DNA of 64,000 nt from Timema cristinae. Lineage: Eukaryota; Arthropoda; Insecta; Phasmatodea; Timematidae. Positions 1 through 11,873 of the stretch are shown in pieces. Each line of letters starts with the position of its first letter. The first letter of the stretch is position 1. The stretch is from the NCBI GenBank assembly GCA_039000515.1, contig JBCFYV010000100.1, positions 37,665,956 to 37,729,955 on the forward strand, given 5' to 3'. The translations under genes and the position numbers were made by a program. The notes beneath the pieces were generated by a model. That model had not been told where the DNA came from and did not search any database. It saw only the letters and a program-made list of their open reading frames with translations.

Positions 1-324
1 ATACTAGTTTGAGCCCATAGCCTCTAGATCGCTCTGTTTAGGACTAAGGAAAGGATTAACTCCGATTATCATAGAGCTTTGTTAATTTTGAATCAACTTA
101 AACTCAGTTCGTGGAAGTACATAATGTCAGTTTCCTTTTGTGAAAATGTTTTTTTGGGGTTGAAGTTAAATAGGTTGGAGGGGAGGGGGGACTTATGAGA
201 GATATGAATGGGCTAGGGTGTTTAAGGGGAAGTTGGCTTAGCAGGGTTTAGCACGATCAGATTCCTGTTTGGCGAGAGGGTCTAGAACAGCTTGTAAACA
301 AGACACCGCACACCAACTTCCAAC
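1..324. other. Unannotated left flank of foldback element
   Basis: AT-rich sequence with a short G-rich run near 178-190. No gene or repeat recognised. The last nine bases (316-324, ACTTCCAAC) are the left target duplication of the element that follows. Confidence 0.5.
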
Positions 325-1283
325 ACGTGCATCAAGTTGGCCCGCCACTGTTTCCAAATCGGTTGAAATTTATATAGTTCTTAGTGCTACGTTTGTGCTC
401 ATATGTGCCCGAAGCTCAACATTTGTGCTATTAAATTACTCAAAATATAACGATTTAAATGTGGCGGGCCAACTTGATTTCAAGCTGGCCCGCCACATTT
501 TTTAAAACATCCCATCTTGATTTTGATTAGAAAAGTTCTTAGTGCTCCATTTGTGCTGATATGTGCCCGAAATTCAGCTTTTGTGCCATTAAATTACGCC
601 CGTGGTAACGATTTTAATGTGGCGGGCCAGCTTGATGTTCAAGTTGGCCCGCCACATTTTCGAAATAGATATTTTCTTGTGGCATTCATTAGTGCTCCAT
701 TTGTGCTGATATGTGCCCGAAATTCGGCTTTTGTGCCATTAAATTACGCCCGTGGTAACGATTTTAATGTGGCGGGCCAGCTTGATGTTCAAGTTGGCCC
801 GCCACATTTTCGAAATAGAGATTTTCTTGTGCCATTCGTTAGTGCTCCATTTGTGCTGATATGTGCCCGAAATTCAGCTTTTGTGCCATTAAATTATGCC
901 CGTGGTAACTATTTTAATGTGGCGGGCCAGCTTGATGTTCAAGTTGGCCCGCCACATTTTCGAAATAGAGATTTTCTTATGCCATTCGTTAGTGCTCCAT
1001 TTGTGCTGATATGTGCCCGAAATTCGGCTTTTGTGCTATTAAATTACGATTGTTACAACGATTTTAAGTGTGATATTCATTGTGGCGAGGTGGAGCCATG
1101 CTTGGTAGCATACCGAGGGGAAGATAGCTTGTGCGTCCATTGAAGCGAAGCAAGGAAGCTAACACTGCACAACTGGAGCACAATAATTGGCTGTGTAAGC
1201 CTAAAATTGAACTTTTTTTTTTGTAGAATGAGGCGATCAACAAGCCAGGATCACAGTTTACTAAGCTAATATTTCATATCGGT
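325..1283 (+). repeat. Left inverted arm with five 150-bp tandem units
   Basis: Units start at about 383, 541, 691, 841 and 991. The last four are spaced exactly 150 bp and the first 158 bp. Units 1 to 4 each carry a near-perfect hairpin (459-498, 617-657, 767-807, 917-957): ATGTGGCGGGCCA, then CTTGA, a 3-nt loop, and the complement, with a 19-bp stem and one G-T wobble. The fifth unit lacks the hairpin. The element tip (ATCAAGTTGGCCCGCCACT) is half of the same hairpin. The open frame running through the units is a by-product of the 150-bp (multiple of three) period and is unlikely to be a gene. Confidence 0.85.
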
Positions 1284-2015
1284 CTCTTAACATTTATTTT
1301 ACAAACTCAAACTAATTAAGTAATTATGTCTCGAATTTGTTTGACTAGCCCAAGTTTCTAAAGTATCACAATGGAGACAGTGGAGATATTTTAAAATGGG
1401 TAATTACTAGGACCAGAAACTTTATTTACTTGAAATCCAAGAAATATGTATTTAATGTGTGCTTAAAATTGATAAAATGTTTGATCACATTTATTAAAAG
1501 ATGTATTATTTGTTTATAAAGCAATAAATATAACCTTATAAATAAATATAAAACTACTAAAATTTGGTATAAAATACAAACAAATGACAATTTGAGCATT
1601 CTGCTGAATAATCGCCCCTTACCATAAATGCCAGTGAAAAGAAGATGTATTCTCAAGAAGAAAGGATAAAACCAAATTAGGCAATCCACGTGTAAAGGAT
1701 TTAGGTAATGAGACAATTTAGATTATTGTATATTAGCCATATTGTCTTGGCATCTATATTGTTGGCTATCAAAAATCTAAATTAAATGTTATCATTTGTA
1801 GGCCTACTAATATTAGAAAAATATGTGTTTATGATCTAAAACATATTAAAATGTATATAACAACAACAATAAAATTCATAAATATTCTACTAATAAATAA
1901 TCAAAGTGTTAAAAAAAATCACACAATTTGCGAAGAAAAATGCATGGATAGAGGTGTGAAAAATATGTTTTAAATAATTAATTAAATATAGATCTGAGCC
2001 CAAGTAATTACATAA

Positions 2016-2274
<259 letters not shown>

Positions 2275-2439
2275 AATTACATAATTATAAATGTAATGTA
2301 TATTTTGTCCTGAATGCTTATAAGATATTAGTTATTACTTTGATATGAACATGAATTAATACAGTTTATTAATAATAACAGCACAAAGAGTTAATTAATT
2401 ATTTAATTTAAGGCAATCAACATTTTCAGCGATCTAGTT

Positions 2440-3260
2440 CAGTGGCCTAAAACTCGCGGGCCGCATGCGGCCCTTCACCAACTGTTTTGTAACCCGCATA
2501 AAGGATTACAAAATAAAAATAAATTACCCTTTTTTCAAGTATGTTGCAATGTAGTAAATATAATATAAACATAGTAATGCTTTGCAAAGCCATTGTCTTT
2601 ATAAGTAACAAGTTTATTTACGAATAGAGCATCAGTATTAAGCCTACCTATTGTTACCTTAGATTTACATTTTTTTTAAAAGTTCAGCTATCTTCCCCCG
2701 ACGTAGTCTTCGAATCCAAGAGGACTTCAACAGGTGGTGGTGAATGTTTCAGACATGTACAATATTTTAATTATATTCAAGTCTCCATTTTCATATAATG
2801 CTGACAACTCACAAGAATCAAGTGAAATCTCTTGAATGTCATAGGTTAAGTGACATTCACTTACGCTCACTTTTAAAGTAGTATGCTCAAAGGAGATTAT
2901 CTCAAATATCGAAAAGTTTGTGACAAGAAAAGCGGGCACAAATTTTGGTCAGAAAATATAATATTTCCTTCGTCTTGTCAAGTTGGTAGATTTTTGGATT
3001 ATTTTAAAAATGTAAGTGAAAATACATTGTTATTTAAAAATGATAGTTTTCAGTGATACAATGTGATAAAAATAAAATTAACTGATGAAGTATTTATTTT
3101 ATTTTTTTGCCAATAGTTAGGAATAATATCCTATTACATTGCAAAGGCGTTGGTGTAGTTTTATAAAGATGATATTTATTCGTAAGAAATTAATGCAGTC
3201 ACCTAAGTGCTTTCAAAACTTGAAAGTGGCCCTTCCAGGGGTCTGAGTTTGAGACCGCTG
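2440..3260. mobile_element. hAT-type DNA transposon, 821 bp, exact 8-bp TSD
   Basis: Imperfect terminal inverted repeats CAGTGGCCTAAAACTC and (reverse of right end) CAGCGGTCTCAAACTC, with subterminal GCGGGCCGC-like sequence. The 8-bp duplication ATCTAGTT (2432-2439 and 3261-3268) is exact and diagnostic of the hAT superfamily. A 70-codon minus-strand frame (2727-2939) inside is of unknown meaning; no transposase motif was seen, so it is probably non-autonomous. Confidence 0.9.
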
Positions 3261-3316
3261 ATCTAGTTGCTCAAAGAAAATTGTGTGTTATTCTTTTTTT
3301 ATTAAGTAAAACGTAT

Positions 3317-3607
3317 TTAGATGAAAATTAATATGCTATTGCACTTATCTTCATTTGAAGTTTCCAAAACACTGCAAGATGAATGATGATTTTGTGAAAT
3401 ATTTAGCTTTTCCCAAATTTCATATCGATTACATTTTACAACAGTGTATAAAGCCTTGCCAGACATTTTTCTTTGTAGTTTTTCACTTAAAATATCCCAA
3501 ATAGGATCAGATGGGACTGCTATTTCCCCTTTTGTTGATAAAATGTTACTTTTTTCTTCAAGCATAAGCTTGATAATAACATCTGGTGAAACCTTTGGTA
3601 TTCTCAT
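3317..3607 (-). CDS. Possible first exon of a transposon protein (96 codons), unrecognised
   Basis: A minus-strand frame starting MRIPKVSPDVIIKLMLEE and containing IWDILSEKLQRKMSGKAL looks like real protein in composition: charged, amphipathic, no low complexity. It lies in the interior of the foldback element between the hAT and MITE insertions, so it may be the N-terminal part of the element's own protein, possibly a Mutator-type transposase. I cannot assign a family from residues alone. The frame ends in a stop at 3317, shortly before the hAT insertion, and no downstream catalytic domain is visible. It could also be a captured host exon. Confidence 0.4.
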   Translation of the reverse strand: MRIPKVSPDVIIKLMLEEKSNILSTKGEIAVPSDPIWDILSEKLQRKMSGKALYTVVKCNRYEIWEKLNISQNHHSSCSVLETSNEDKCNSILIFI

Positions 3608-3807
3608 TTTTTAAAAGAACCAGTAATTTAATTGTATTTAATAACTGAGATGTTGATATGTTTTATATATAATGGTGGCACAAATTGATATATAGTAAAT
3701 CAATTACCAAAGTAGGAGGATAGCAAATAATAAATAAAAATAGAGAACTCCCAAAACTGATTCAACGAACAATTTGTATAAAATAGTCACATCAAATACC
3801 TATACGG

Positions 3808-3919
3808 CATTCACGGTAGGAATTGCTCTCTGAAAGGTCTTTTTCCTACCAATATCCTACTATATAATAGATTTCTGATGGGGAAAAAGGGCTTTCAGAA
3901 AACAATTCCTACGGTGAAC
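3808..3919. mobile_element. Palindromic MITE, about 110 bp
   Basis: Left arm TTCACGGTAGGAATTG and right arm CAATTCCTACGGTGAA are inverted, and the similarity (TCTGAAAGGTCTTTTTCC versus GGAAAAAGGGCTTTCAGA) extends to about 36 bp per arm around a short AT centre. No clear target duplication. Confidence 0.65.
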
Positions 3920-4860
3920 GAACTCTATAAATGCGTAGGTAATAAGGTAAGGTTATAAGACACAATTCTATAAAAATAAACAATAAAATGTCATTATAAA
4001 TCTAAGCTAGGACTTAAAGTCTACAAAAAGAGAACTAGAATAGCAATTAAAACTTGGAATAAATTCATATGGAAAAATTCAATACGCACTTTACAATTGG
4101 AACAAAAAAATCTGTACTCTATGAAAAGCCTTTAACAACCAAACTCTTCAAGTAAGTCAAAAATGAACATACATTTACAACTACCTGCTAGAGATGTAAT
4201 GTACCCCCTCCTAAATCAAACCTTTCCGGCTTAGTTGCATTCTTTCACCAGGAATGTGGATTTCCCAACCTTTCAAGTAAAGAGAGTTCAAAGTTAATGT
4301 GAAGGCTACACTGTTTTCTCAGTCCACAACTATAGGGTGTAATACATTATATTCGCCTAGTCATGTATTCAAAAATTTAGCCTAAATAAAAAATATACTT
4401 ATTCAACTTAAATGCATAAAAATTGACCTAAGAAAATACGAGAAAAAAAAATGACAATAGTGTTCTCAAACAGGGGCTCTTGAACATAATGTGTGTACGT
4501 ATAAGTATTGTTTATGATGGGTAAGATATAAAAATACATCAAAATTTGGGCATTGAATGCACCCAAAGAAATAAACTTTGAACCCTAAAACAATTTGAGT
4601 CCTAGCATCCGTGTAAGTAGCGACCAGATTAAATGTGATTCCAATGTTTAAGACCAAGGTTACCGCTTTGGAATAAAATGGATTCCTAAAAGTGCAAAAA
4701 GGCGGGGTTAGATATATAAACCAAATTTCCAACTTAGTTCAAGATACATTAATTTGAAAGTTATTTTTTTAAATTAAAAACGAATATCAATACATTATAA
4801 GATTGTTTATAGTGTTACGGCAAAATACATCAGCCCAAGTCTTAGGTACAATACAATCTT

Positions 4861-5666
4861 ACCGATATGAAATATTAGATTAGTAAACTGTGATCCTGGC
4901 TTGTTGATCGCCTCATTCTACAAAAAAAGTTCAATTTTAGGCTTACACAGCCAATTATTGTGCTCCAGTTGTGCAGTGTTAGCTTCCTTGCTTCGCTTCA
5001 ATGGTCGCACAAGCTATCTTCCCCTCGTTATGCTACCAAGCATGGCTCCACCTCGCAACAATGAATATCACAATTAAAATCGTTGTAACAATCGTAATTT
5101 AATAGCACAAAAGCCGAATTTCGGGCACATATCAGCACAAATGGAGCACTAACGAATGGCATAAGAAAATCTCTATTTCGAAAATGTGGCGGGCCAACTT
5201 GAACATCAAGCTGGCCCGCCACATTAAAATAGTTACCACGGGCATAATTTAATGGCACAAAAGCTGAATTTCGGGCACATATCAGCACAAATGGAGCACT
5301 AACGAATGGCACAAGAAAATCTCTATTTCGAAAATGTGGCGGGCCAACTTGAACATCAAGCTGGCCCGCCACATTAAAATCGTTACCACGGGCGTAATTT
5401 AATGGCACAAAAGCCGAATTTCGGGCACATATCAGCACAAATGGAGCACTAAGAACTTTTCTAATCAAAATCCAGATGGGATGTTTTAAAAAATGTGGCG
5501 GGCCAGCTTGAAATCAAGTTGGCCCGCCACATTTAAATCGTTATATTTTGAGTAATTTAATAGCACAAATGTTGAGCTTCGGGCACATATGAGCACAAAC
5601 GTAGCACTAAGAACTATATAAATTTCAACCGCTTTGGAAACAGTGGCGGGCCAACTTGATGCACGT
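4861..5666 (-). repeat. Right inverted arm with four 150-bp tandem units
   Basis: Reverse complement of the left arm, with unit boundaries at 5150, 5300, 5450 and 5608 and hairpins at 5184-5224, 5334-5374 and 5493-5532. It is one unit shorter than the left arm, which accounts for the 150-bp difference in arm length. Near-identity between the arms suggests a recent origin or ongoing homogenisation. Confidence 0.85.
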
Positions 5667-5675
5667 ACTTCCAAC

Positions 5676-6334
5676 CCCGAGCGACCTATCTCTTTGATGT
5701 GGCCCGCTGGATGTCTGGTAGAGGAGAGAGGGCTTCTTTAGGTAAACAGGAAGGGGTGATGGGGTCCACGACACTGCCTCTCTAAACACTTTTCCACCTC
5801 AAGGCCTGTGTTGTTGATACCTTCACTGCACAAAGAAGCCCGATTAGGAGGGGAGGGAGGAGTAACTGGCCGGCATGACGTCTCCTCCATTCTCCCGACA
5901 CCAGAGCTATCTATGTGAGGTCCACCACAACTTAAAAGCTATCTCTTTGATACAGCTGTACCCCGGTCTGTTCTATCTACATGGACGGTTTTCTATGGTA
6001 ATCTTATTATTTTGGGGTATTTAGCTTGCACGTTTTGAACAGATAGATTATATCAGTACACGACCTACATACTAGCTTGATTCTAGAACAAAAACAACAT
6101 CCAATTCCTCAGACGTCGATTTATTGTTGTAAATTCAATCAGAACTAGTTTTTCATCAGTGCCAGTAATCGAACTCTGATCTATTAGTTCCGGTAAGCGT
6201 GATATGTCTGCGCTAAGTAGTTGGACTCTATAGTAACTAAGCTATACTTCGGCTTATAAGCTAAACATTAGGGGGGATAGCGTATTAAAAAAGGGAAACC
6301 AAATATACACATTCAATTTTCTGACTTTACATTT
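5676..6334. other. Flank with no recognised feature
   Basis: Moderately GC-rich sequence with several short polypurine stretches, then AT-rich. Nothing recognisable as coding on either strand. Confidence 0.4.

Positions 6335-6380
<46 letters not shown>
6335..6380. repeat. (TA)n microsatellite
   Basis: About 46 bp of alternating TA, directly abutting the 3' side of a reversed SINE, so it may have grown from the SINE tail. Confidence 0.9.
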
Positions 6381-6382
<2 letters not shown>

Positions 6383-6575
6383 TAATACACTTATGTACTA
6401 ACTGAGCTAATAGGCTAGGAATGGGGAAGGTTGAATCTAGAAAAAGAGTACCAGCATTTTCGTGGAGAGAGAAAGTAGGAAACCCACCCTAAGACACCCG
6501 ACCGGGATCTCCTGTAATGGACAGTCTAGTTCATTGCGAGAGTATTGCCTTAGACCATGGGGTACCGAAGTGGGT
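6381..6575 (-). mobile_element. SINE family C, minus strand, degraded
   Basis: Reversed body (GGAATGGGGAAGGTTGAA) and head (ACCCGACCGGGATC, GCCTTAGACCATG, CCGAAGTGGG) match other family C copies. The shared 3' hairpin is lost. Confidence 0.75.
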
Positions 6576-9240
6576 GAATAATGTATTATATTTAAACCAA
6601 CTCTTTCTTAAAACATTATTACTTCTCTCTATCTTTGAAATCTGCTTCATGAAGTGTAGGATCCCTATTTTTTTTTTCTAGTAATATGTTTTATTGCCCA
6701 AACACACTAAAACAAAAATACTACACTAATCACATTTAGGTTTTACATCAATTAACCGTAAACCGAGGACGGAATTTTAATATTAATATTATGTTTATTT
6801 TACCAGCTAACACATTTACAGATGATGTAGTTTTCAAGTCTTTGAGTTGTCAATTAATTTCATGCGACATTGTCGAATTGGTATTCTTAGCTAGTTAATA
6901 ACTTTATTCGTTAAAACGTTCGCGTCACATGTCTAAATACGTGTTAGCGAATCAAACACACGCATTAAAACAAAGTATCAATAATCCTTACCTGAACTGG
7001 TAAATCTAATGAAAGGTAGGAATGTAGACTTAATAAAATTATAGTATTTAAGAGAAAAACATCATAGGTAAATACGTTCAAAAACATTTAAAGTATATGT
7101 ATCTATGTGTGTATATATACCTACATTTCCATAAAATAATACTCATTTTAAGAACTAACCGAATTACATCAAAAATTTGCAACATCCTTCAAAATTCAAA
7201 TTTTTTATGGAAAATATTATCAACATTTTGTTTGTAATTTTATTAGTTAATTTAAATTAAATATTGGACAACAAAAAGGAGTGAGGGACGTTTTTGTTTA
7301 CTGGACTTAATATTCCTGTGATCGATCGATTCCCGATAGGTCCAAACGATTCATCATTATTTGAGATTTGGTTCAAAAAGTGATGAGCCTTCTGTATAAT
7401 GGATGAGGTTACATAATTTATGAGTTACATACCCTGTAATCATCACAAGACATTGTAAATACAGTCAAATAAGGGAATTTTCAAGATCCTAGTGACATAG
7501 AGTAAGTACTATAATATAAAATCCATGCCATGCTTGTCTGTGTTTTCCTCCCAGAGGATTTTTTTTCATATTTCCTGGTGAAATAGAAAGTTTAAATGCA
7601 ACATTAAGTTTCCTGGGAATCCGTGAATGATACGAAAAATCCTAAACCTAAAAAAACTCTTAAAGGGGTTGAATCTGTGCCCTATGCTTACCTTAGGGGC
7701 CAAAAAATCTATTTTTTCCGATCACGCTGAAAAATTCGATTTTCGGGGGTTTCTAACACTGCTGAACTCACTCAACCCTGTTGTAATATATGTTTCAAAT
7801 TTCCAGTCTCATGGCCATAAATCAATACCTGAATGGTATCGAGAATTTTGAAAATAATTACAAGATCCCTTTAAATATTCAATAAATTTTGAATCTGGAA
7901 TTTTCACGACAGGTGAACAAAATTCCGTCATTGTTTTTTTGAAATTCAAATCAACTTACTCTCAATTGGTACCCAAATAGAAGATAGGGGTAGCAAGGGG
8001 ATGCATGTAATTAAAAAAAGGGGGAAGTAGAAAACGAAAGTTTGTCAGGAATGTAGAGAGAATACACCAAATAACGAATTTTGTATTAAATATTTTATCT
8101 TCATGTGTGAGGTGATGTTTAAAAGAGGAAAATGGGGGATTCCAAACTGCTACACCTAAAAGAATTAACAATTTTCAGTTGGTATAGCATTAACATTTTT
8201 CAGGCAGGCGTAACAACCCCCCTCAACCCTCCCCAAACAGAAATAAAAGTCTGGACATCATTAAATTTAAATATGAAGGACCTTAAAAAGGAAATAAGTT
8301 TTCCTCAATATTTAAAAAAACAAAAACTTTTTGATAGGTACGGTAGAAAAAGGAAATATTCGGTGTCCAACTCAAATAACCATAAGGGATTGAATATTTA
8401 AATTTCAAAATGAGGTTACGGTTAATGGGCTGGGCTCGAATTTTTCCAAAATTAAAATTATCAACCATTTATCGGTGAGGTAAAAAATTGAAATTTGGTG
8501 AGATAGTAAGTAGACCAAACTAAAAGCCCATAATTTTTAACTTTTGAACTTACAAAATAGGAGTGTGGGTGTGTAGGTATTAAAATGAAGTATTAGAATA
8601 AATTTGCAAAATTATAGAATAAAACACCTTTTAGTATATAATAAAATAAAAATTTGGCAAATAGATATGCAATATGAAAGATTTAAAAAAAATTAAATCT
8701 GATATGAAAGAAATCTATGAACTCAGAAACATTTTTTGTATTAGATTTTTTTAAGTATAATAGAAAGTTTAAATACCCACAAGCCACCTGTACGATCGCC
8801 CCAATAATCAAAAATCGAAAAACACTGAGAATTAGATATTCAAAATTTGTTCTAAGATAGGCTATATGGTCTCAAAATGTTCCAAGTCAATAGAAAAAAA
8901 AAAATCTTGGTGTGGAATAAAATTGTAACAAAGCATGTTAGTAAATATACTTTCCCATATATTTGAATGATGTCTGAATAAATAGAACTCCAGAACTTAA
9001 AATGGGAAATGTAAGCGCTCTAAATTGATACAACTAACGTAGAACGTTGTTTTAGACATCCCAATGAAAATAACCAAATTCTGGTGGTATATTTTGGTAA
9101 AACATATTGCACTTTGGGAAACTATGATGCTAGTTTATTCTATGTATTTATATTAATCAATTATTTCATTAAATGATCAAAAGTTCTTTGTCGAAGACAG
9201 GCTTTCATACTTGAATATATAAAATAGACATACTGTTTAT
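6576..9240. other. AT-rich intergenic or intronic stretch
   Basis: 2.6 kb, strongly AT-rich, with many homopolymer A/T runs. Reading frames at 7627-7851, 7962-8171, 8132-8401 and 8283-8468 overlap on both strands, show no recognisable motif and have AT-biased composition; I do not call them genes. Confidence 0.5.
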
Positions 9241-9244
9241 ATTA

Positions 9245-9890
9245 TAGAAGAATTGAGAACATCAGGTGGACAAACAGGGCGACAAATCAAGTCCTAAGAA
9301 GAATGGGTGAGAAGAGAACCATTGGGATTGTTATTATTCGGTAAAAAGTAAACTGGATTTGACACATCCTTAGGAGAAACTGTCTTCTGCACGACGTCAT
9401 AGAAGGAAAGGTTGAGGGAAAGGGGAGTTAAGGAAGGAGCAAAATTCAAATATTGGATTACCTAAAGGAAATAATACAATTCTGGGAGCTCAACTTCGAG
9501 GCAGAGGACAGTGGTAATTGAATGTCTTAAGTTCACTGCCGCTATGAATAGACTTGTTATAAGACAGAGCAACTGATTACTATGATTATGTGTTCTGTCT
9601 CACGACAGGTCGATACATTTTGTCTGTGAGCTTAGATTAGATCACCAATACGCCCTGTTCTCTGACTTCTCCTTCGACTTACATAACTCTCTTCTTTCCT
9701 TCGATTAATCAATTATTTTAATCCCTCCTAAGCTCCTCTTTTCCTTAACCTTGCCTGCTATCACGTACAGAAGATAGTTCCTTCTAAGGATATTATTATT
9801 ATTATTATTACTAAGAAGGGATTAAAATATTGGATTACTTGAAGGAAAGAAGAGAATTTTAGGAGCTGATGGAGGAAACAGAGATTGTAT
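9245..9890 (+). pseudogene. LINE reverse-transcriptase C-terminus relic, partly inverted
   Basis: Translating plus from 9245 gives RIENIRWTNRATNQVLRRMG, and further on a KVNWI...HILRRNCLLHDVIEGKVEG block. This matches the C-terminal region of insect non-LTR retrotransposons in which a WIGHILRRNCLL block precedes a basic linker. An in-frame stop interrupts it near 9342. 9620-9790 is an inverted (minus) copy of the same end, and 9812-9890 resumes in plus (LDYLKERREF), separated by an ATT microsatellite. The RT core is absent. Confidence 0.75.
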
Positions 9891-11030
9891 ATACAATCTG
9901 TATATAATATATATACATTATAATACTATATAATATAATACAATTAAAACGTATGATAAGGCGCATAAAAATTGTGAGACAGCTTGCGCACAGTATAAGC
10001 GAAAATTTAGGAAAAACGTAATTATTGAATAATATAAGATGTGCTTTGCTGCCATATGTTTCATTAAACTTTTTAGCAAATACTTTAATTAAAACATTTT
10101 TTTACGTAACCTTTTCTTCCAGTCCTCCTACATTTCTACTAGTTTGGAATGTACTCACTTAATCTATATCAATTTCAAATTTAATGAATTTATATTTTTA
10201 AAGAATAGGGGACAAAATTAAATAGGGAACTTTAATCTAATTTTGAGGAATGACTTAAAAATCTGGGATGAATTATCACCTTAATTTAAGATATATCCCC
10301 TCCTTCCCTTCATAAAAAACATTTATCAATTCTATATCGTTTTTGTTGCTGCAGGCATGACTAATTCTAACAAAGCAAACAAAATTCCAAATAAGGAAAA
10401 TGTTTATCGTGGAAGAATATAGTGTGTAAAAGGGGTTGAGGGCTTTTCGGGATGCATTATATCCACCATTTTCCAGCTCCGTTAAACTAAATACTCAACT
10501 CCCCGTGTTACTAAATGTACGTTGTTAAACCAGGAAATATTGCCGACGCAAGTTGAGCCATTAAGTGACAAGCACACATAACAAAACACACACACACACA
10601 CAAACACGCGCACCAGCTCAAAGTTTACCCCACTCACACACCCCCATTTCATTTTCAAGTTACCTACACCTTGTACTGCTGGGAGAGACGTGCGACGCAA
10701 ATTGGCCCGAAGTGAACTTGATGATGGGTTGGGGGGGGGGGGGGGAGGAAAGGGGGAAGCAGAAGATGACCTAAGTTTTAGCCTGGTATTGATTTTACCT
10801 GACGATACCTTGAGGCCAACCCTCTTTAGCTCTAAATTTAGACTTGGCTTTCAAGGGTTGGGGGATATTGAGGTTGTTTTTTTCGTGCTGCTGTATTCAT
10901 TCTCGAATATTTCTTTTCTTAATATTTTTTTTAAAAAAAAGCTATAGTAGTGTTGGTAACAATGATGTATTCAAATAAAAGGCGATACCAATTATGTAAA
11001 CTTATTTAATTTGAAAGGATGTTCGAGCTA
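9891..11030. other. AT-rich stretch with CA and G runs
   Basis: Contains AT dinucleotide runs (9895-9945), a CA repeat (about 10587-10604) and a 15-base G run (about 10731-10745). Reading frames at 10482-10700, 10565-10774 and 10690-10947 are translations of these simple repeats. No gene recognised. Confidence 0.55.
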
Positions 11031-11560
11031 CTTACTTACGTCAATGGGAACTTGAAAGTTCATTACCGCGCTTACAAAAGTACGCAACTTATATATATAT
11101 ATTGAGCTATGTATATCCATTCCAACTCACTACACCCTATCCCTATCTTCAGCTAGTTATATCCAGTCCACCTTATTACACCCTATCTCTATCAGGTCCA
11201 TTCGAAAGATATCTTCCCATCTGCGTCTAGGGTCTTCCCAATGGTCTCTTCCCATTGGGTTTGCCAGTCAGTACCCCAACAAGGTTCTAGATTCTCCCAT
11301 TCGTGCTGCATGTCCGCCCGCCGTGATCTACGAGACTTGATTACTCTAACAATGTCTTGTGACGAGTTCAGGGTATGTAACTCATCATTATGTAGCCTCA
11401 TCCCTTTTTGGACCAAATATCTAGCTAAGAACCTTGTTATCGAACATTCTAAATTTATTTTCATCATTTAAGGTAGGAGTCCACGTTTCATACCCATAGA
11501 GAACAACCGACAAAATTATTGTTTTGTAAATTCTAAGTTTTGCGTTCCTTTAGAGCAGGC
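11031..11560 (-). pseudogene. LINE 3' region relic (same family as 58294-59673)
   Basis: On the minus strand the sequence encodes fragments such as ELHTLNSSQDIVRVIKSRRS, then MQHEWENL, a GRP-like proline/arginine-rich block and DLIEIGCNKVDW, split over two frames. The same order, ending WLDRDRWRTLVN, is seen at the 3' end of the LINE at 58294-59673. Several stops and frameshifts; non-functional. Confidence 0.75.
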
Positions 11561-11643
11561 GAGATTTCAACAACTTACTAACCGAATAGTAGCATGCACT
11601 TCCCGGTATTTTCTTAATTTCCAATCTTATATCATGATTGTTA

Positions 11644-11871
11644 CAGTAGCCCCGTGGCTTCTTTGGTGCTGACTGACAGCTCACAGATGAAAGATTTGAA
11701 AAGTTACCAGACCAAATTATGTATCCCTACGCCGTACCATATGATCTGCAAAAACATGTGTTTAGCATCTGTCACTTCTGACGTTCAAAATTTAGGTATA
11801 TACCTAAATGTTGACTGTCAGAAGTCAGTTGTGAGCTGTCAGTCAGCACCAAAGAAGCCACGGTGCTACTG
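11644..11871 (+). mobile_element. Tc1/mariner-type MITE, 228 bp, TA flanked
   Basis: Terminal inverted repeats of about 44 bp beginning CAGTAGCCCCGTGGC (left) and CAGTAGCACCGTGGC (right, reversed), flanked by TA on both sides (11642-11643, 11872-11873). The interior is unrelated to the ends. A second copy in the opposite orientation lies at 49992-50151. The 74-codon frame across it is incidental. Confidence 0.85.
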
Positions 11872-11873
11872 TA

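Noticed and set aside
269..1143. Long plus frame encoding a repeated LICARNSAFVPLNYARGN peptide (and its minus counterpart at 5028-5674)
   Set aside because: The frame stays open because the DNA unit is 150 bp; it lies in inverted transposon arms dominated by hairpins, and the peptide has no known domain.
10731..10745. Long G runs here and at 36828-36840 and 57163-57177 as G-quadruplex regulatory sites
   Set aside because: Single homopolymers without the four-tract arrangement; no gene nearby to regulate.
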